Notes: generated by a model not told the origin, from the letters alone. DNA of 64,000 nt from CAZVED01 sp964626205 (GCA_964626205.1 CAZVED010000001.1:79070-143069); one strand, 5' to 3'; positions 16,402 to 24,338 are shown, counted from the stretch's first letter. Program-made: numbers and translations.

Positions 16402-17784
16402 ATGCCAGCCTCCTCAATGGATCAGATTATCACTTTGTCGAAGCGCCGCGGCTTCGTTTTCCCTGGCTCCGACATCTACGGTGGCCTTGCGAACTCGTGG
16501 GACTACGGCCCACTCGGTGTCGAGCTCAAGAACAATCTCCGCGACTGGTGGTGGAAGCGGTTCGTGCACGGACGCCGCGACATGGTCGGTATCGATGCCG
16601 CGGTCATCATGAACCCCAAGGTTTGGGAAGCGTCCGGTCACGTCGCTGGCTTTAACGATCCGCTCGTCGAGGACTTGAAGACCCACAAACGCTACCGCGC
16701 CGACCATCTTCTGGAGCAGGCGCTCAACCGATCCGTGGACGGCTTGTCGACCGCGGACCTCGCGAAGCTTATCGTCGACAACGACGTGAAGTCGCCGGAC
16801 GGCAATCCGCTTTCCGAGCCGAAGGTGTTCAACCTGCTCATGCAGACCGAGCTCGGCAAGATCGAGGGCGAAAAGACGGCGGTGTACCTCCGCGGCGAAA
16901 TCGCGCAGGCCATGTTCGTGAACTTCAAGAACATCACGGACACGCAGCGCGTGAAGCTGCCGTTCGGCATCGCGTCGGTCGGCAAGGCCTTCCGCAACGA
17001 GATCACGCCCGGTAACTTCATCTTCCGCACACTCGAGTTCGATTTGATGGAGTTCGAGTATTTCATCCGCGAGAAGGACTGGCAGGAACAGTTCGAGTTC
17101 TGGCTCGGCGAGATGCGTTCCTGGCTCAAAGAGATGGGTTTCAAAGACGAGAGCACGCGCGTGCGCGAGCATGAACAGGACGAGCTTTCCCACTACAGCA
17201 GGCGCACGGTCGACATCGAGTACAAGACGCCGTTCGGTTGGAAGGAGATGTTCGGACTGGCCTACCGTACGGATTTCGACCTCAAGGCGCACATGGAGCA
17301 TTCCGGACAGGACATGCGGTATTTCGACCAGGAAGCCAACGAGCGCTTCATCCCGCATGTCATCGAGCCGACGTTCGGCTTGTCCCGCCTCGTGCTCATG
17401 ACTATGATCGAGGCATACGATGAGGAAGAGGTAAGGGATACCGAAGGAAACGTCGAGACGCGCACGGTGATGCGCTTCCATCCGCGCATCGCGCCGTACA
17501 AGGCCGCGGTGCTGCCGCTTTTCAAGAAGGAAGGCCAGCCGGAGCGCGCAAAGGAAATCTGGGAGAAGCTCTCGCGCCGTTGGAACGTGGAATACGACGA
17601 GACGCAGTCCATTGGCAAGCGCTACCGCCGTCAGGACGAGATCGGCACGCCGTTCTGCATCACGGTCGATTTCGACACGGCGAATGACGACGCGGTCACT
17701 GTGCGCCATCGCGACGCCATGACGCAGGAACGCGTGAAGATCACGGAGCTTGAGGCGTACCTCGCTGAACGCATCGAGGCATGA
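16402..17784 (+). CDS. glyQS: Glycine-tRNA ligase, dimeric single-chain type
   Basis: This 460-residue class II synthetase charges tRNA-Gly. The N-terminus FVFPGSDIYGG followed by WDYGPLGVELKNN is diagnostic of the alpha2 (eukaryote/Gram-positive-like) GlyRS. Motif 2 is FRNEITP with FRTLEFDLMEFEYF, motif 3 lies in EPTFGLSRLVL, and the C-terminal anticodon-binding domain follows (APYKAAVLPLF). Length is normal. It overlaps the M16 peptidase gene by ATGA. Confidence 0.97.
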   Translation: MPASSMDQIITLSKRRGFVFPGSDIYGGLANSWDYGPLGVELKNNLRDWWWKRFVHGRRDMVGIDAAVIMNPKVWEASGHVAGFNDPLVEDLKTHKRYRADHLLEQALNRSVDGLSTADLAKLIVDNDVKSPDGNPLSEPKVFNLLMQTELGKIEGEKTAVYLRGEIAQAMFVNFKNITDTQRVKLPFGIASVGKAFRNEITPGNFIFRTLEFDLMEFEYFIREKDWQEQFEFWLGEMRSWLKEMGFKDESTRVREHEQDELSHYSRRTVDIEYKTPFGWKEMFGLAYRTDFDLKAHMEHSGQDMRYFDQEANERFIPHVIEPTFGLSRLVLMTMIEAYDEEEVRDTEGNVETRTVMRFHPRIAPYKAAVLPLFKKEGQPERAKEIWEKLSRRWNVEYDETQSIGKRYRRQDEIGTPFCITVDFDTANDDAVTVRHRDAMTQERVKITELEAYLAERIEA

Positions 17785-19073
17785 ACGCGCCGAAGCAACT
17801 CACGCTCGCGAACGGTACGAGGGTCGTTCTCGTCCGCAACGACGAGGCCACGGCAGTGACTCTGCTCGTGATGTTCGCCGTCGGTTCCCGGTATGAGACG
17901 CGTGCCGTGAACGGCGCCGCGCATTTCATCGAACACCTGATGTTCAAAGGCACCAAGAAGCGCCCCAACACCATGACGATCTCGCGTGAGCTCGACGGTG
18001 TCGGCGCGGACTACAATGCTTTTACGAGCAAGGACTATACCGGCTACTACATCCGTCTCCAGGCCGAAAAATTACCGCTCGCCGCGGACATGCTCTCCGA
18101 CATGCTGTACGGCTCGTTGTTCCGCGAGAAGGACGTCGATGCCGAACGTCAGGTCATCAACGAGGAGATCCGCATGTACGAGGACAATCCATCCTCCGCA
18201 ACAGAGGAACGCATGGAAGAGGACCTGTTCCGCACGTCGCCGCTCGGGTGGCGCATCGCCGGCTCCGAGAAGTCGCTCGCCGGCATCACGCGCAAAGAGC
18301 TCATGGCGTTCCGTGACCGGTACTATGTTCCGTCGCGCACGGTCATCTCCGTCGCCGGAAGGTTCGACGAGGAACACGTGCTGCGTGTGCTCAATGCCAC
18401 GTTTGGCGCGCGGAAGAACGGCGCGCATGGCCGCGAAGCCGTGCAGTTCAGCGCGGCGAAGGAGAAATGGGTCGCGCCGCGCATCAGCGTGGTGCATCGC
18501 TCAATCGAGCAGGCGAGCCTCGCCATCGGCTTCCCCGCATACGGCTACACCGACCCGCGCCTCCCGGCGCTCAAGGTACTCTCGACGATTCTCGGCGGGA
18601 CGATGTCGTCGCGGCTCTTCATGTCCGTCCGTGAGAAACACGGGTTGTGTTATTCCATCAGCTCTGGCGTGAGCCCGTTCCACGAGACGGGGTTCTTTTC
18701 TGTGCAGTCCGGACTCGCCAAGGATCGCGTGCACAAGGCGCTGACGCTCATCATGAAGGAACTCAAGCGCATCAGGGACGCAAAGGTCACGGTCGAGGAA
18801 TTGGCGCGTGCACAGGAGAATCTCAAAGGACGCCTCATGCTCTCCATGGAAAGCTCCAACGCCATGGCCGACTGGTACGCTCGGCAGGAGCTGCTCACCG
18901 GACGCGTGGAATCCCCGGAGGCGCGCATTGCCAGGTATGCCAAGGTCACGCGTGAGGACATTCAACGCGTAGCCAAGGACGTCCTTCGTCCGTCGAGAAT
19001 GACGATGACTGTTCTTGGGGCGTATGCTGAGACGGATCACGAAACGTTCAAACGTCATATTACCGCGCTCTAA
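17781..19073 (+). CDS. M16 family zinc peptidase
   Basis: This 430-residue inverzincin has HFIEH (HxxEH, residues 48-52) for zinc and the downstream glutamate region VINEEIRMYEDNP near residue 120. The second half carries the inactive repeat with SRLFMSVREKHGLCYSI, typical of processing-protease-like subunits. There is no signal peptide, so it is probably cytoplasmic and degrades peptides. It is translationally coupled to glyQS (ATGA overlap) and precedes tpiA by 3 bp. Confidence 0.93.
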   Translation: MNAPKQLTLANGTRVVLVRNDEATAVTLLVMFAVGSRYETRAVNGAAHFIEHLMFKGTKKRPNTMTISRELDGVGADYNAFTSKDYTGYYIRLQAEKLPLAADMLSDMLYGSLFREKDVDAERQVINEEIRMYEDNPSSATEERMEEDLFRTSPLGWRIAGSEKSLAGITRKELMAFRDRYYVPSRTVISVAGRFDEEHVLRVLNATFGARKNGAHGREAVQFSAAKEKWVAPRISVVHRSIEQASLAIGFPAYGYTDPRLPALKVLSTILGGTMSSRLFMSVREKHGLCYSISSGVSPFHETGFFSVQSGLAKDRVHKALTLIMKELKRIRDAKVTVEELARAQENLKGRLMLSMESSNAMADWYARQELLTGRVESPEARIARYAKVTREDIQRVAKDVLRPSRMTMTVLGAYAETDHETFKRHITAL

Positions 19074-19076
19074 CCT

Positions 19077-19853
19077 ATGCAGTACCTTATCGCCAACTGG
19101 AAGATGCAGTTCAACGAAGCCGAGTCCGAGGCTGCCGCACGAGAGACCGTACGCCTGTGGTCTGCGCAAGCCGATCGTTCTCGTTCGGTTGCCGTGGTCC
19201 TCTGCCCAGGTGCCGAAGCTTTAGATGAGGTTGCTGCCGTGACACGCGGAACGAACGTCGCGTTGGGAGGACAGGATGCGTTCTGGGAAGAAAAGGGAGC
19301 CTACACCGGAGAGATTTCCCCGGTTTCCCTGAAGCAGGTCGGGTGCGAGTACTGCATCGTCGGGCATTCCGAGCGACGGGAGCATCTTGGTGAGACCGAC
19401 GCGATGGTCGCCAAGAAGGTTGCGGCGCTTTTACGGCACGGCATCGTGCCGGTCGTTTGCGTCGGTGAAACGCGTGAAGACCGCGATGCCGGACGGCACA
19501 CGTCGACGGTCATTGCGCAGGTCCGCGCGGCGCTTGCAGGGAACGTTCCCGTGGGCGCACAACGGGTCATTGTCGCTTACGAGCCACGGTGGGCAATCGG
19601 CACCGGCAAGGCCTGTTCGCCGGATGTTGCTGCAGAGATGACGCACCTCATCCGCGAAACATTGAGCGAGCTCTATTCCGCGGACGTCGTCCAGAACCAG
19701 TGTGCTGTCCTGTATGGCGGCTCCACGGATGCCGACAATATCGGCGCCTATGCCGACGTGCATGCCATTGATGGCGCGCTCGTGGGCGGCGCGTCCTTGA
19801 AGCCTGCGACGTTCGTGCGGATGGCGGAAGTGCTCGCAGACAAGGCGGTCTGA
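19077..19853 (+). CDS. tpiA: Triosephosphate isomerase
   Basis: This 258-residue TIM barrel interconverts dihydroxyacetone phosphate and glyceraldehyde-3-phosphate. Catalytic residues are visible: Lys in ANWKM (residue 9), His in VGHSERR (about 95) and Glu in AYEPRWAIGTG (about 168). The phosphate loops YGGSTDADN and GALVGGASLK are present. It sits in the middle of the glyQS operon. Confidence 0.97.
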   Translation: MQYLIANWKMQFNEAESEAAARETVRLWSAQADRSRSVAVVLCPGAEALDEVAAVTRGTNVALGGQDAFWEEKGAYTGEISPVSLKQVGCEYCIVGHSERREHLGETDAMVAKKVAALLRHGIVPVVCVGETREDRDAGRHTSTVIAQVRAALAGNVPVGAQRVIVAYEPRWAIGTGKACSPDVAAEMTHLIRETLSELYSADVVQNQCAVLYGGSTDADNIGAYADVHAIDGALVGGASLKPATFVRMAEVLADKAV

Positions 19854-19855
19854 GT

Positions 19856-20659
19856 ATGTGGTTCTACGTCGTCATCTTCGGCGTCATTGTCGCAGCTGCC
19901 GCCTACGCCGCGTTCATTGTCGTGCGGAAGTTTCCGCAGCTTTCGCTTATCGACACAGCATCGCTTCCGCAGGAACGTGAGACGAAGAAAAAGAAGGATA
20001 TTATCCGTGAGCGCGTCCGGACGGGAATGCTCGCATGGTGGAAGCGTGTCGTAGTGCGTGTCTCGCCGGTTGTGTGGGATATCCGGACGCGGTACCGCAA
20101 GGCGTTCGCGCGCGTGCTGCGGCTCGATTACAAGTACCGCCGCCAGCGGCCAAAGCGGCTCGCGCCGGAGAAGGTTATAAAGAAGGTCGCCGCGCTCATG
20201 CGGGAAGCGCAGGAGCATGCGGATGCTGAAGACTACCATGAGGCAGAGCGGTCGTTGCTCCACGTGATACGGCTGGACCCAAGGAACGCCGAGGCGTACG
20301 GTCTGTTGGGCGATACGTACATGAAGGACCGGCAGTTCGCCCACGCGAAGGAGACCTTCGGATTCCTCGTGACGATGCGGGAAAAAGGCGAGGATATCGC
20401 GGACCTTGGGCAGGAGTACGTCCGGTACGGCCTTGCCTGCGAGGAGCTGGGGGAGCTAGCCGGGGCCCTCGAAGCCTATGAGATGGCGGTCTCCCTCGAG
20501 CCTTTGAACCCCAGGTACCTTGATTTGTTGTTGGAGGCGTGTATACTGGAAGGCGACCAAATCCGCGCCCGGGAAACCCTGGAGAAGCTCCGTGAGGTGA
20601 ATCCGTTGAATCAGAAGCTCGATCAGCTTGAGCGGAAGGTCGACGAGATGCGTCCGTGA
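19856..20659 (+). CDS. Membrane-anchored TPR protein
   Basis: This 267-residue protein has an N-terminal transmembrane helix (MWFYVVIFGVIVAAAAYAAF), a basic cytoplasmic linker rich in Lys/Arg, and three or four tetratricopeptide repeats from about residue 115 (EAERSLLHVIRLDPRNAEAY, then ALEAYEMAVSLEPLNPRYL). TPRs bind protein partners. It begins 2 bp after tpiA and ends 8 bp before tRNA-Thr. Confidence 0.85.
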   Translation: MWFYVVIFGVIVAAAAYAAFIVVRKFPQLSLIDTASLPQERETKKKKDIIRERVRTGMLAWWKRVVVRVSPVVWDIRTRYRKAFARVLRLDYKYRRQRPKRLAPEKVIKKVAALMREAQEHADAEDYHEAERSLLHVIRLDPRNAEAYGLLGDTYMKDRQFAHAKETFGFLVTMREKGEDIADLGQEYVRYGLACEELGELAGALEAYEMAVSLEPLNPRYLDLLLEACILEGDQIRARETLEKLREVNPLNQKLDQLERKVDEMRP

Positions 20660-20667
20660 CCCGTCAC

Positions 20668-20743
20668 GCCACCTTAGCTCAGCTGGTAGAGCAACACTTT
20701 TGTAAAGTGAAGGTCCCGGGTTCGATCCCCGGAGGTGGCTCCA
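20668..20743 (+). tRNA. tRNA-Thr (TGT)
   Basis: Acceptor GCCACCT/AGGTGGC with T discriminator and encoded CCA; D arm AGCTCAGCTGGTAGAGC; anticodon loop TTTGTAA; T arm CCGGGTTCGATCCCCGG. The first anticodon-stem pair is A-A. It lies 8 bp after the TPR gene, with no separate promoter seen. Confidence 0.95.
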
Positions 20744-20793
20744 CTCACGTCCGCGATAAGGTCGACGACAATCGAAAACGGCATTTTTCACGT

Positions 20794-20878
20794 GGGCCGG
20801 TACCCAAGCGGTCAAAGGGGGCGGACTGTAAATCCGCTGGCATCGCCTTCGAAGGTTCGAATCCTTCCCGTCCCACCA
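20794..20878 (+). tRNA. tRNA-Tyr (GTA)
   Basis: Type II tRNA with long variable arm, anticodon loop CTGTAAA, TTCGAAT T loop and encoded CCA. Acceptor GGGCCGG pairs with CCGTCCC except for a C-U mismatch at pair 4-69, which is unusual. Confidence 0.93.
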
Positions 20879-20881
20879 CAT

Positions 20882-20957
20882 GCCGACGTAGCTCAGTTGG
20901 TAGAGCATCTCCATGGTAAGGAGAAGGTCACCGGTTCGATTCCGGTCGTCGGCTCCA
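20882..20957 (+). tRNA. tRNA-Thr (GGT)
   Basis: Acceptor GCCGACG/CGTCGGC with encoded CCA, anticodon stem TCTCC/GGAGA with loop ATGGTAA, T arm CCGGTTCGATTCCGG. It starts 3 bp after tRNA-Tyr, so the RNAs are cotranscribed. Confidence 0.95.
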
Positions 20958-20973
20958 CCCCGTTTCCCGGGGC

Positions 20974-21002
20974 TGGACACCGTTTTCCGTCTCTGCTAGG
21001 CT
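20974..21002 (+). promoter_or_regulatory. Promoter of rpmG
   Basis: TGGACA, 17 bp ending TGC, TAGGCT. Confidence 0.8.
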
Positions 21003-21027
21003 GCATCCAATCCAACGAACCACCCCT

Positions 21028-21183
21028 ATGTCACAGGACAACCTGATCAAGCTCGAATGCACCAGCTGCAAGCGGGTGAACTACTTCTCCAACAAGAACA
21101 AGAAGAAGCTCAAGGAGCGCATGGAGCTGGCGAAGTTCTGCAAGCACTGCAAGAAGCACGAGAACCACAAGGAAACGAAGTAA
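21028..21183 (+). CDS. rpmG: 50S ribosomal protein L33
   Basis: This 51-residue protein begins MSQDNLIKLECTSCKRVNYF and ends in a Lys-rich stretch. Two CxxC pairs (CTSC and CKHC) mark the zinc-binding form of L33. It lies right after the tRNA cluster, a common place for L33, but with its own promoter. Confidence 0.92.
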   Translation: MSQDNLIKLECTSCKRVNYFSNKNKKKLKERMELAKFCKHCKKHENHKETK

Positions 21184-21188
21184 GCCAT

Positions 21189-21217
21189 CGGACGGGCCTC
21201 GCAAGGGTCCGTTTTCG
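21189..21217 (+). terminator. Possible weak terminator after rpmG
   Basis: CGGAC ... GTCCG hairpin followed by TTTT; short stem with a large loop. Confidence 0.4.
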
Positions 21218-21236
21218 GTATCCATAAGGTGGGGGA

Positions 21237-21265
21237 TTGAACGTTTTCCGGGCGCATGCTAAGCC
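21237..21265 (+). promoter_or_regulatory. Promoter of metzincin lipoprotein
   Basis: TTGAAC, 17 bp ending TGC, TAAGCC. Confidence 0.75.
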
Positions 21266-21300
21266 TGAAGGGTCATCGCTCTTTCGCGACGAGGTGCACC

Positions 21301-22005
21301 ATGATCGTCTTCCGACGTCTGTTCTCGTTCACCATCATCGTCTTCGCCGCACTGGGGTGCGGGCCCGGTCAAGATGCCTCCTGGGAGGATCCGCCATCGT
21401 ACCGGTACGTTCCGGACGGTGCTGCCTGCACGGTGCTTGGCGTCTGGCTGCAGGACGACCCCGACCTCTCTGTCTCGCTCGCCATCGATGGCTGCGACAT
21501 GTGGGAGGACGTCGGTATCTGCTGCATGAGCGCTGAGCGCGACGATGCGCATATCCGCATCTACGGGAATCCGCAGCCGTGCCCGCCGTCGCCGGATGAC
21601 CCCGAGTCGGTCGTTCTCGCGACCGCATACTCCGGACAGGGGACGGTCGTGGTGAACACGATGTGTCTCGGGCGTCCGTTCGGCCTCGTCGGCGAGCCGG
21701 ATCCCGCGCAGTATCGCGTCATGATTGCGCACGAGATCGGGCACGTGCTCGGGGTATGGGACCATGTGCCGGCGACGTGCACGGAGCCGGGGATACCACT
21801 CCATCCCTCCGGCGCACCGGTCTGCGGACCGGCCGTCATGAATCCCATGAATACCCCGTCGCTTCGCGGCCTCACCGGACCGGACATCCTGCAGTACGAT
21901 CGCAGGAGCTCGTATGACTCCGTCATTCCGGTGCCACCGGCATCATCCGTGATGCCGACCGGAGCGTCGTCCTGCGACCTGCTCGGTCCACCACCTGAGG
22001 AATGA
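21301..22005 (+). CDS. Secreted metzincin-type zinc protease lipoprotein
   Basis: This 234-residue protein has a lipoprotein signal (FSFTIIVFAALGC). The catalytic motif HEIGHVLGVWDH (about residue 143) is HExxHxxGxxD/H, with VMNPMN downstream as the Met-turn, the arrangement of matrixin-like metzincins. Eight or so additional cysteines suggest disulfides outside the cell. Start ATG 21301 is preceded by a GAGGTG; the in-frame ATG at 21256 lies in the -10 region. Confidence 0.85.
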   Translation: MIVFRRLFSFTIIVFAALGCGPGQDASWEDPPSYRYVPDGAACTVLGVWLQDDPDLSVSLAIDGCDMWEDVGICCMSAERDDAHIRIYGNPQPCPPSPDDPESVVLATAYSGQGTVVVNTMCLGRPFGLVGEPDPAQYRVMIAHEIGHVLGVWDHVPATCTEPGIPLHPSGAPVCGPAVMNPMNTPSLRGLTGPDILQYDRRSSYDSVIPVPPASSVMPTGASSCDLLGPPPEE

Positions 22006-22019
22006 CGCACATAAGAAAA

Positions 22020-22054
22020 GACCCGTCTCACATCGTGAGACGGGTCGTTTTTTT
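22020..22054. terminator. Bidirectional terminator
   Basis: GACCCGTCTCAC / GTGAGACGGGTC hairpin with seven T on the right and an A run on the left, between convergent genes. Confidence 0.95.
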
Positions 22055-22587
22055 CAGTGTGGGGCGTCTTTGCGGACTTCCGGGGGAGGAAGGTCGTAGA
22101 GGCGGTAACGGTCGGTGGGGTTGTGGAGTGTCCCTCCGCCACCTCCGCGCCGAGCACGTCGTTTCGTGCGTTCCAAGACGACAGGGTGGCCTTTCTTGAC
22201 CCGCTCCATGCCTTCCTGGACGAGCTTGTGCAGCTCGCGGGAATAGGGGAGCACGTAGGCGCGTGGTGTCCCGCGCGGGTAGTCGCGGTCCGCATCCTTG
22301 CCGAGCGGAACGAGCCAGAGATGGATGCGTCCAGGGTCGCCTTTTCCGGCATCTCCGGGTTCGTGGATGACCGCCCATTGCAGGAGTGATTTCCCCGGCA
22401 CATCGGCAGAGGTCGGCCAGCCCATGAGGCTGTCCATGGATCCCCAGACCGCGATGCCGAAGCTCGGGATGACGACGATGAGCGCGAGTTTCACTTTCCA
22501 TGAGCCGCGCGCACCGATGAGAATCCAGAGGAGCAATCCCGCGATGGCGATGAATGCCGCTGCGAAGACGAACGTGGAGAGGGTCAT
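22054..22587 (-). CDS. Two-helix membrane protein, third gene of ExbB/ExbD-like operon
   Basis: This 177-residue protein has two N-terminal transmembrane helices (STFVFAAAFIAIAGLLLWIL and VKLALIVVIPSFGIAVWGS). A soluble domain of about 120 residues with GRIHLWLVPLG and a basic, Gly-rich end follows. I recognise no family. Its ATG overlaps the ExbD-like stop by 4 nt, so it belongs to the same complex or pathway. Confidence 0.7.
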   Translation of the reverse strand: MTLSTFVFAAAFIAIAGLLLWILIGARGSWKVKLALIVVIPSFGIAVWGSMDSLMGWPTSADVPGKSLLQWAVIHEPGDAGKGDPGRIHLWLVPLGKDADRDYPRGTPRAYVLPYSRELHKLVQEGMERVKKGHPVVLERTKRRARRGGGGGTLHNPTDRYRLYDLPPPEVRKDAPH

Positions 22588-23201
22588 GGCGTCGCTCCTT
22601 GGCCGCCGATGAGGCGGCGCGGCAGGTCGTTCACGTCGGTGACTTGCTCATGCTCGTCGATGGTCATGCGGAACGCGGTGCGTTCTTCTCCGGGATCGGT
22701 GAGAACGAGCTCGCGATGCACAACGGCGTCGTGCGTGCCGTCCATACGGTAGAGCGCGACGATGACCGGTGTTGGCTTGCTGCCGTCGCGCTTGGCGAAG
22801 ACATGGACATTGACGACGTATTCACCGGGGATGATACCACGCATGATGACGCGTTCTTCGTTCTTTTCGGCAACGATGGTTGCGCCGGACGAAGTGCGTG
22901 CGGTGTCTGCGCTCCTGCCGAGGTCGTCGCGCTCCAGGTGGAGTAGCGCGGTCTTCGGCTTGGAGAAGTAGACGATACTTCGTTCCGGATCCATGACGTA
23001 GAGATCGATGTCGTCGTCCGAGTCCGCGGGCCACTCCAGTACGATGGCGAAGATACCGTCGGTTTCGATGGTCGGTTTCTTCGGCGGCGTTTCCGGGCGC
23101 ACTTCCGCGAGCGCGGCGACGAAGAGGACGAAGACGGTGATCAGCGTGCAGGTCATGAGGTCGACCATGGGCACGTAGATGTTCACTTCACGACGACGCA
23201 T
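22584..23201 (-). CDS. ExbD/MotB-like protein with novel C-terminal domain
   Basis: This 205-residue protein begins MRRREVNIYVPMVDLMTCTLITVFVLF, a single transmembrane helix with the Asp (D15) at the position of the proton-carrying Asp of ExbD/TolR/MotB. The extracytoplasmic part is neither an ExbD fold nor an OmpA peptidoglycan-binding domain. It has DDIDLYVMDPERSIVYF and MRGIIPGEYVVNVHVFAK, a beta-sandwich-like pattern. GGAGG precedes the start. It overlaps the ExbB-like gene by 14 nt. Confidence 0.75.
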   Translation of the reverse strand: MRRREVNIYVPMVDLMTCTLITVFVLFVAALAEVRPETPPKKPTIETDGIFAIVLEWPADSDDDIDLYVMDPERSIVYFSKPKTALLHLERDDLGRSADTARTSSGATIVAEKNEERVIMRGIIPGEYVVNVHVFAKRDGSKPTPVIVALYRMDGTHDAVVHRELVLTDPGEERTAFRMTIDEHEQVTDVNDLPRRLIGGQGATP

Positions 23202-23727
23202 CGGAGCCTCCTGCATCGAGCTTGGCCTTGGTGATGGCGTGGTCCAGCATGTGGTACTGCAGCAGCACGATGGCTCCACAGACGAGACCGACGGCTGTCG
23301 TGAGGAACGCCGGCCAGAGACCGGTGAGCAGGGCTCGCATGAGTGCCATGAAGGTACCATGTCCGCCGCCGACGCTGGACATGAGTCCTTTTTCCGCGGA
23401 GAGGAACATGATGATCATGCCCAGGATCGTTCCGAGGAAGCCGATGAGCGTACAGAGGTTCACTGCAAGGTAGCCATGCGAGGCGTCGTTGCGGAGATAC
23501 TCGAACCTGTCGTCGAGTCCCGAACGCAGGTCGTCCTGCAGCTTCCACGTGAGCCGTCCGCACCAGGCGGTCGCGGCAATCATCATCACGAAGATGATGA
23601 AGCTGATGTTGGTAGGATCGTACCGCGCGATGAAGGAGAAGCCTCCAAGGATCGCCGCGGCGACGGCTCCCACCGTCATGAGGCTCGCAAAGAGCGCCCA
23701 GCGCAGGAAGAGGGCTTGTTGAGCCAT
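23188..23727 (-). CDS. MotA/TolQ/ExbB-family proton channel protein
   Basis: This 179-residue protein has four hydrophobic segments. The last two carry the family hallmarks FLGTILGMIIMFLSAEKG and ALLTGLWPAFLTTAVGLVCG. The family forms pentamers around a dimer of ExbD/MotB helices and turns proton (or Na) flow into torque. The protein is shorter than typical ExbB and has a small cytoplasmic part. It is the first gene of a three-gene operon. No flagellar, Tol or TonB gene is nearby. Confidence 0.85.
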   Translation of the reverse strand: MAQQALFLRWALFASLMTVGAVAAAILGGFSFIARYDPTNISFIIFVMMIAATAWCGRLTWKLQDDLRSGLDDRFEYLRNDASHGYLAVNLCTLIGFLGTILGMIIMFLSAEKGLMSSVGGGHGTFMALMRALLTGLWPAFLTTAVGLVCGAIVLLQYHMLDHAITKAKLDAGGSDASS

Positions 23728-23803
23728 GTCGTACCTCGTTTCTCGGTGAAAAGACCGACGAGTCCATCCTACCCACCGGTTCTTGAAAAGGCAACGACCT
23801 TTT

Positions 23804-24049
23804 TTAAGCTCGAATAAGGTCGAGTTTCTCCGCGCGTCTCAGATTTTTGATCTTGCGTTCAAGCTTGAGTGCAGCACTTTTGGTCTTGCAGCGTTTCTTC
23901 CAGAGCAGGCAGACTGGACCGCGACCACGCGTGTACTTCGCCCCGGTACCAGCATCGTGCTTCGCGAGGCGTTTGGTGACGTCTGTGGTGATGCCGGTGT
24001 AGAGCGATCCGTCACCGCAACGGATGATGTAGACGTGCCAAGAGGGCAT
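23804..24049 (-). CDS. GIY-YIG nuclease-superfamily protein (YhbQ-like)
   Basis: This 81-residue single-domain protein reads HVYIIRCGDGSLYTGITTDV (GIY-YIG as YII-YTG), then RLAKHDAG, KYTRGRGP and a C-terminal IKNLRRAEKLDLI, the UPF0213/YhbQ pattern. Members bind or nick DNA; the role is unclear. The true start is ATG 24049; the in-frame ATG at 24067 lies in the -10 box. Confidence 0.9.
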   Translation of the reverse strand: MPSWHVYIIRCGDGSLYTGITTDVTKRLAKHDAGTGAKYTRGRGPVCLLWKKRCKTKSAALKLERKIKNLRRAEKLDLIRA

Positions 24050-24057
24050 ATGTGGGA

Positions 24058-24066
24058 AGTATAGCA
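24058..24066 (-). promoter_or_regulatory. Extended -10 promoter of GIY-YIG gene
   Basis: TGCTATACT reading leftward with 8 nt to ATG 24049, so the message is leaderless. The box abuts the palindromic element that starts at 24064. Confidence 0.75.
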
Positions 24067-24272
24067 TGGTGCGGCAGGCTGGCGCTGGGTTGGCCGGACA
24101 CGAAGGCTCACACGGGAAGCATTATCAGGACGTCGGATCTTACGCATGTCTCCTTGCATTGACCCCGTCGCGCAGGGCCCGACGACGGGGTCAGTACCCG
24201 TTGCTCAACCATGAGCCATTTCCCGGCTCACCCAGTGTCCGGCCAACCCAGCGCCAGCCTGCCGGCTCATGC
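24064..24272. repeat. MITE-like element with perfect 29-bp inverted repeats
   Basis: 24073-24101 and 24235-24263 are perfect inverted copies (GGCAGGCTGGCGCTGGG... ), and the match extends outward to GCATG/CATGC with few mismatches. The centre contains a TTGACCCCGTCG / CGACGGGGTCA hairpin (24158-24193). There is no ORF. It fills the gap between the GIY-YIG promoter and the typA promoter. Confidence 0.85.
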
Positions 24273-24301
24273 TTGACACCTCCGCTTAATATGGCTATAG
24301 T
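24273..24301 (+). promoter_or_regulatory. Promoter of typA
   Basis: TTGACA, 17 bp ending in GGC, TATAGT. It starts exactly at the right edge of the palindromic element. Confidence 0.92.
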
Positions 24302-24318
24302 ACGCCGGTAGCTAAACC

Positions 24319-24338
24319 GCCGCTTAAGCGGCATTTTT
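24319..24338 (+). promoter_or_regulatory. Terminator-like hairpin in typA leader
   Basis: GCCGCTTAAGCGGC followed by ATTTTT lies in the roughly 33-nt leader, 2 nt before the start codon. It could act as an attenuator or hide the start; there is no Shine-Dalgarno. Confidence 0.6.
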
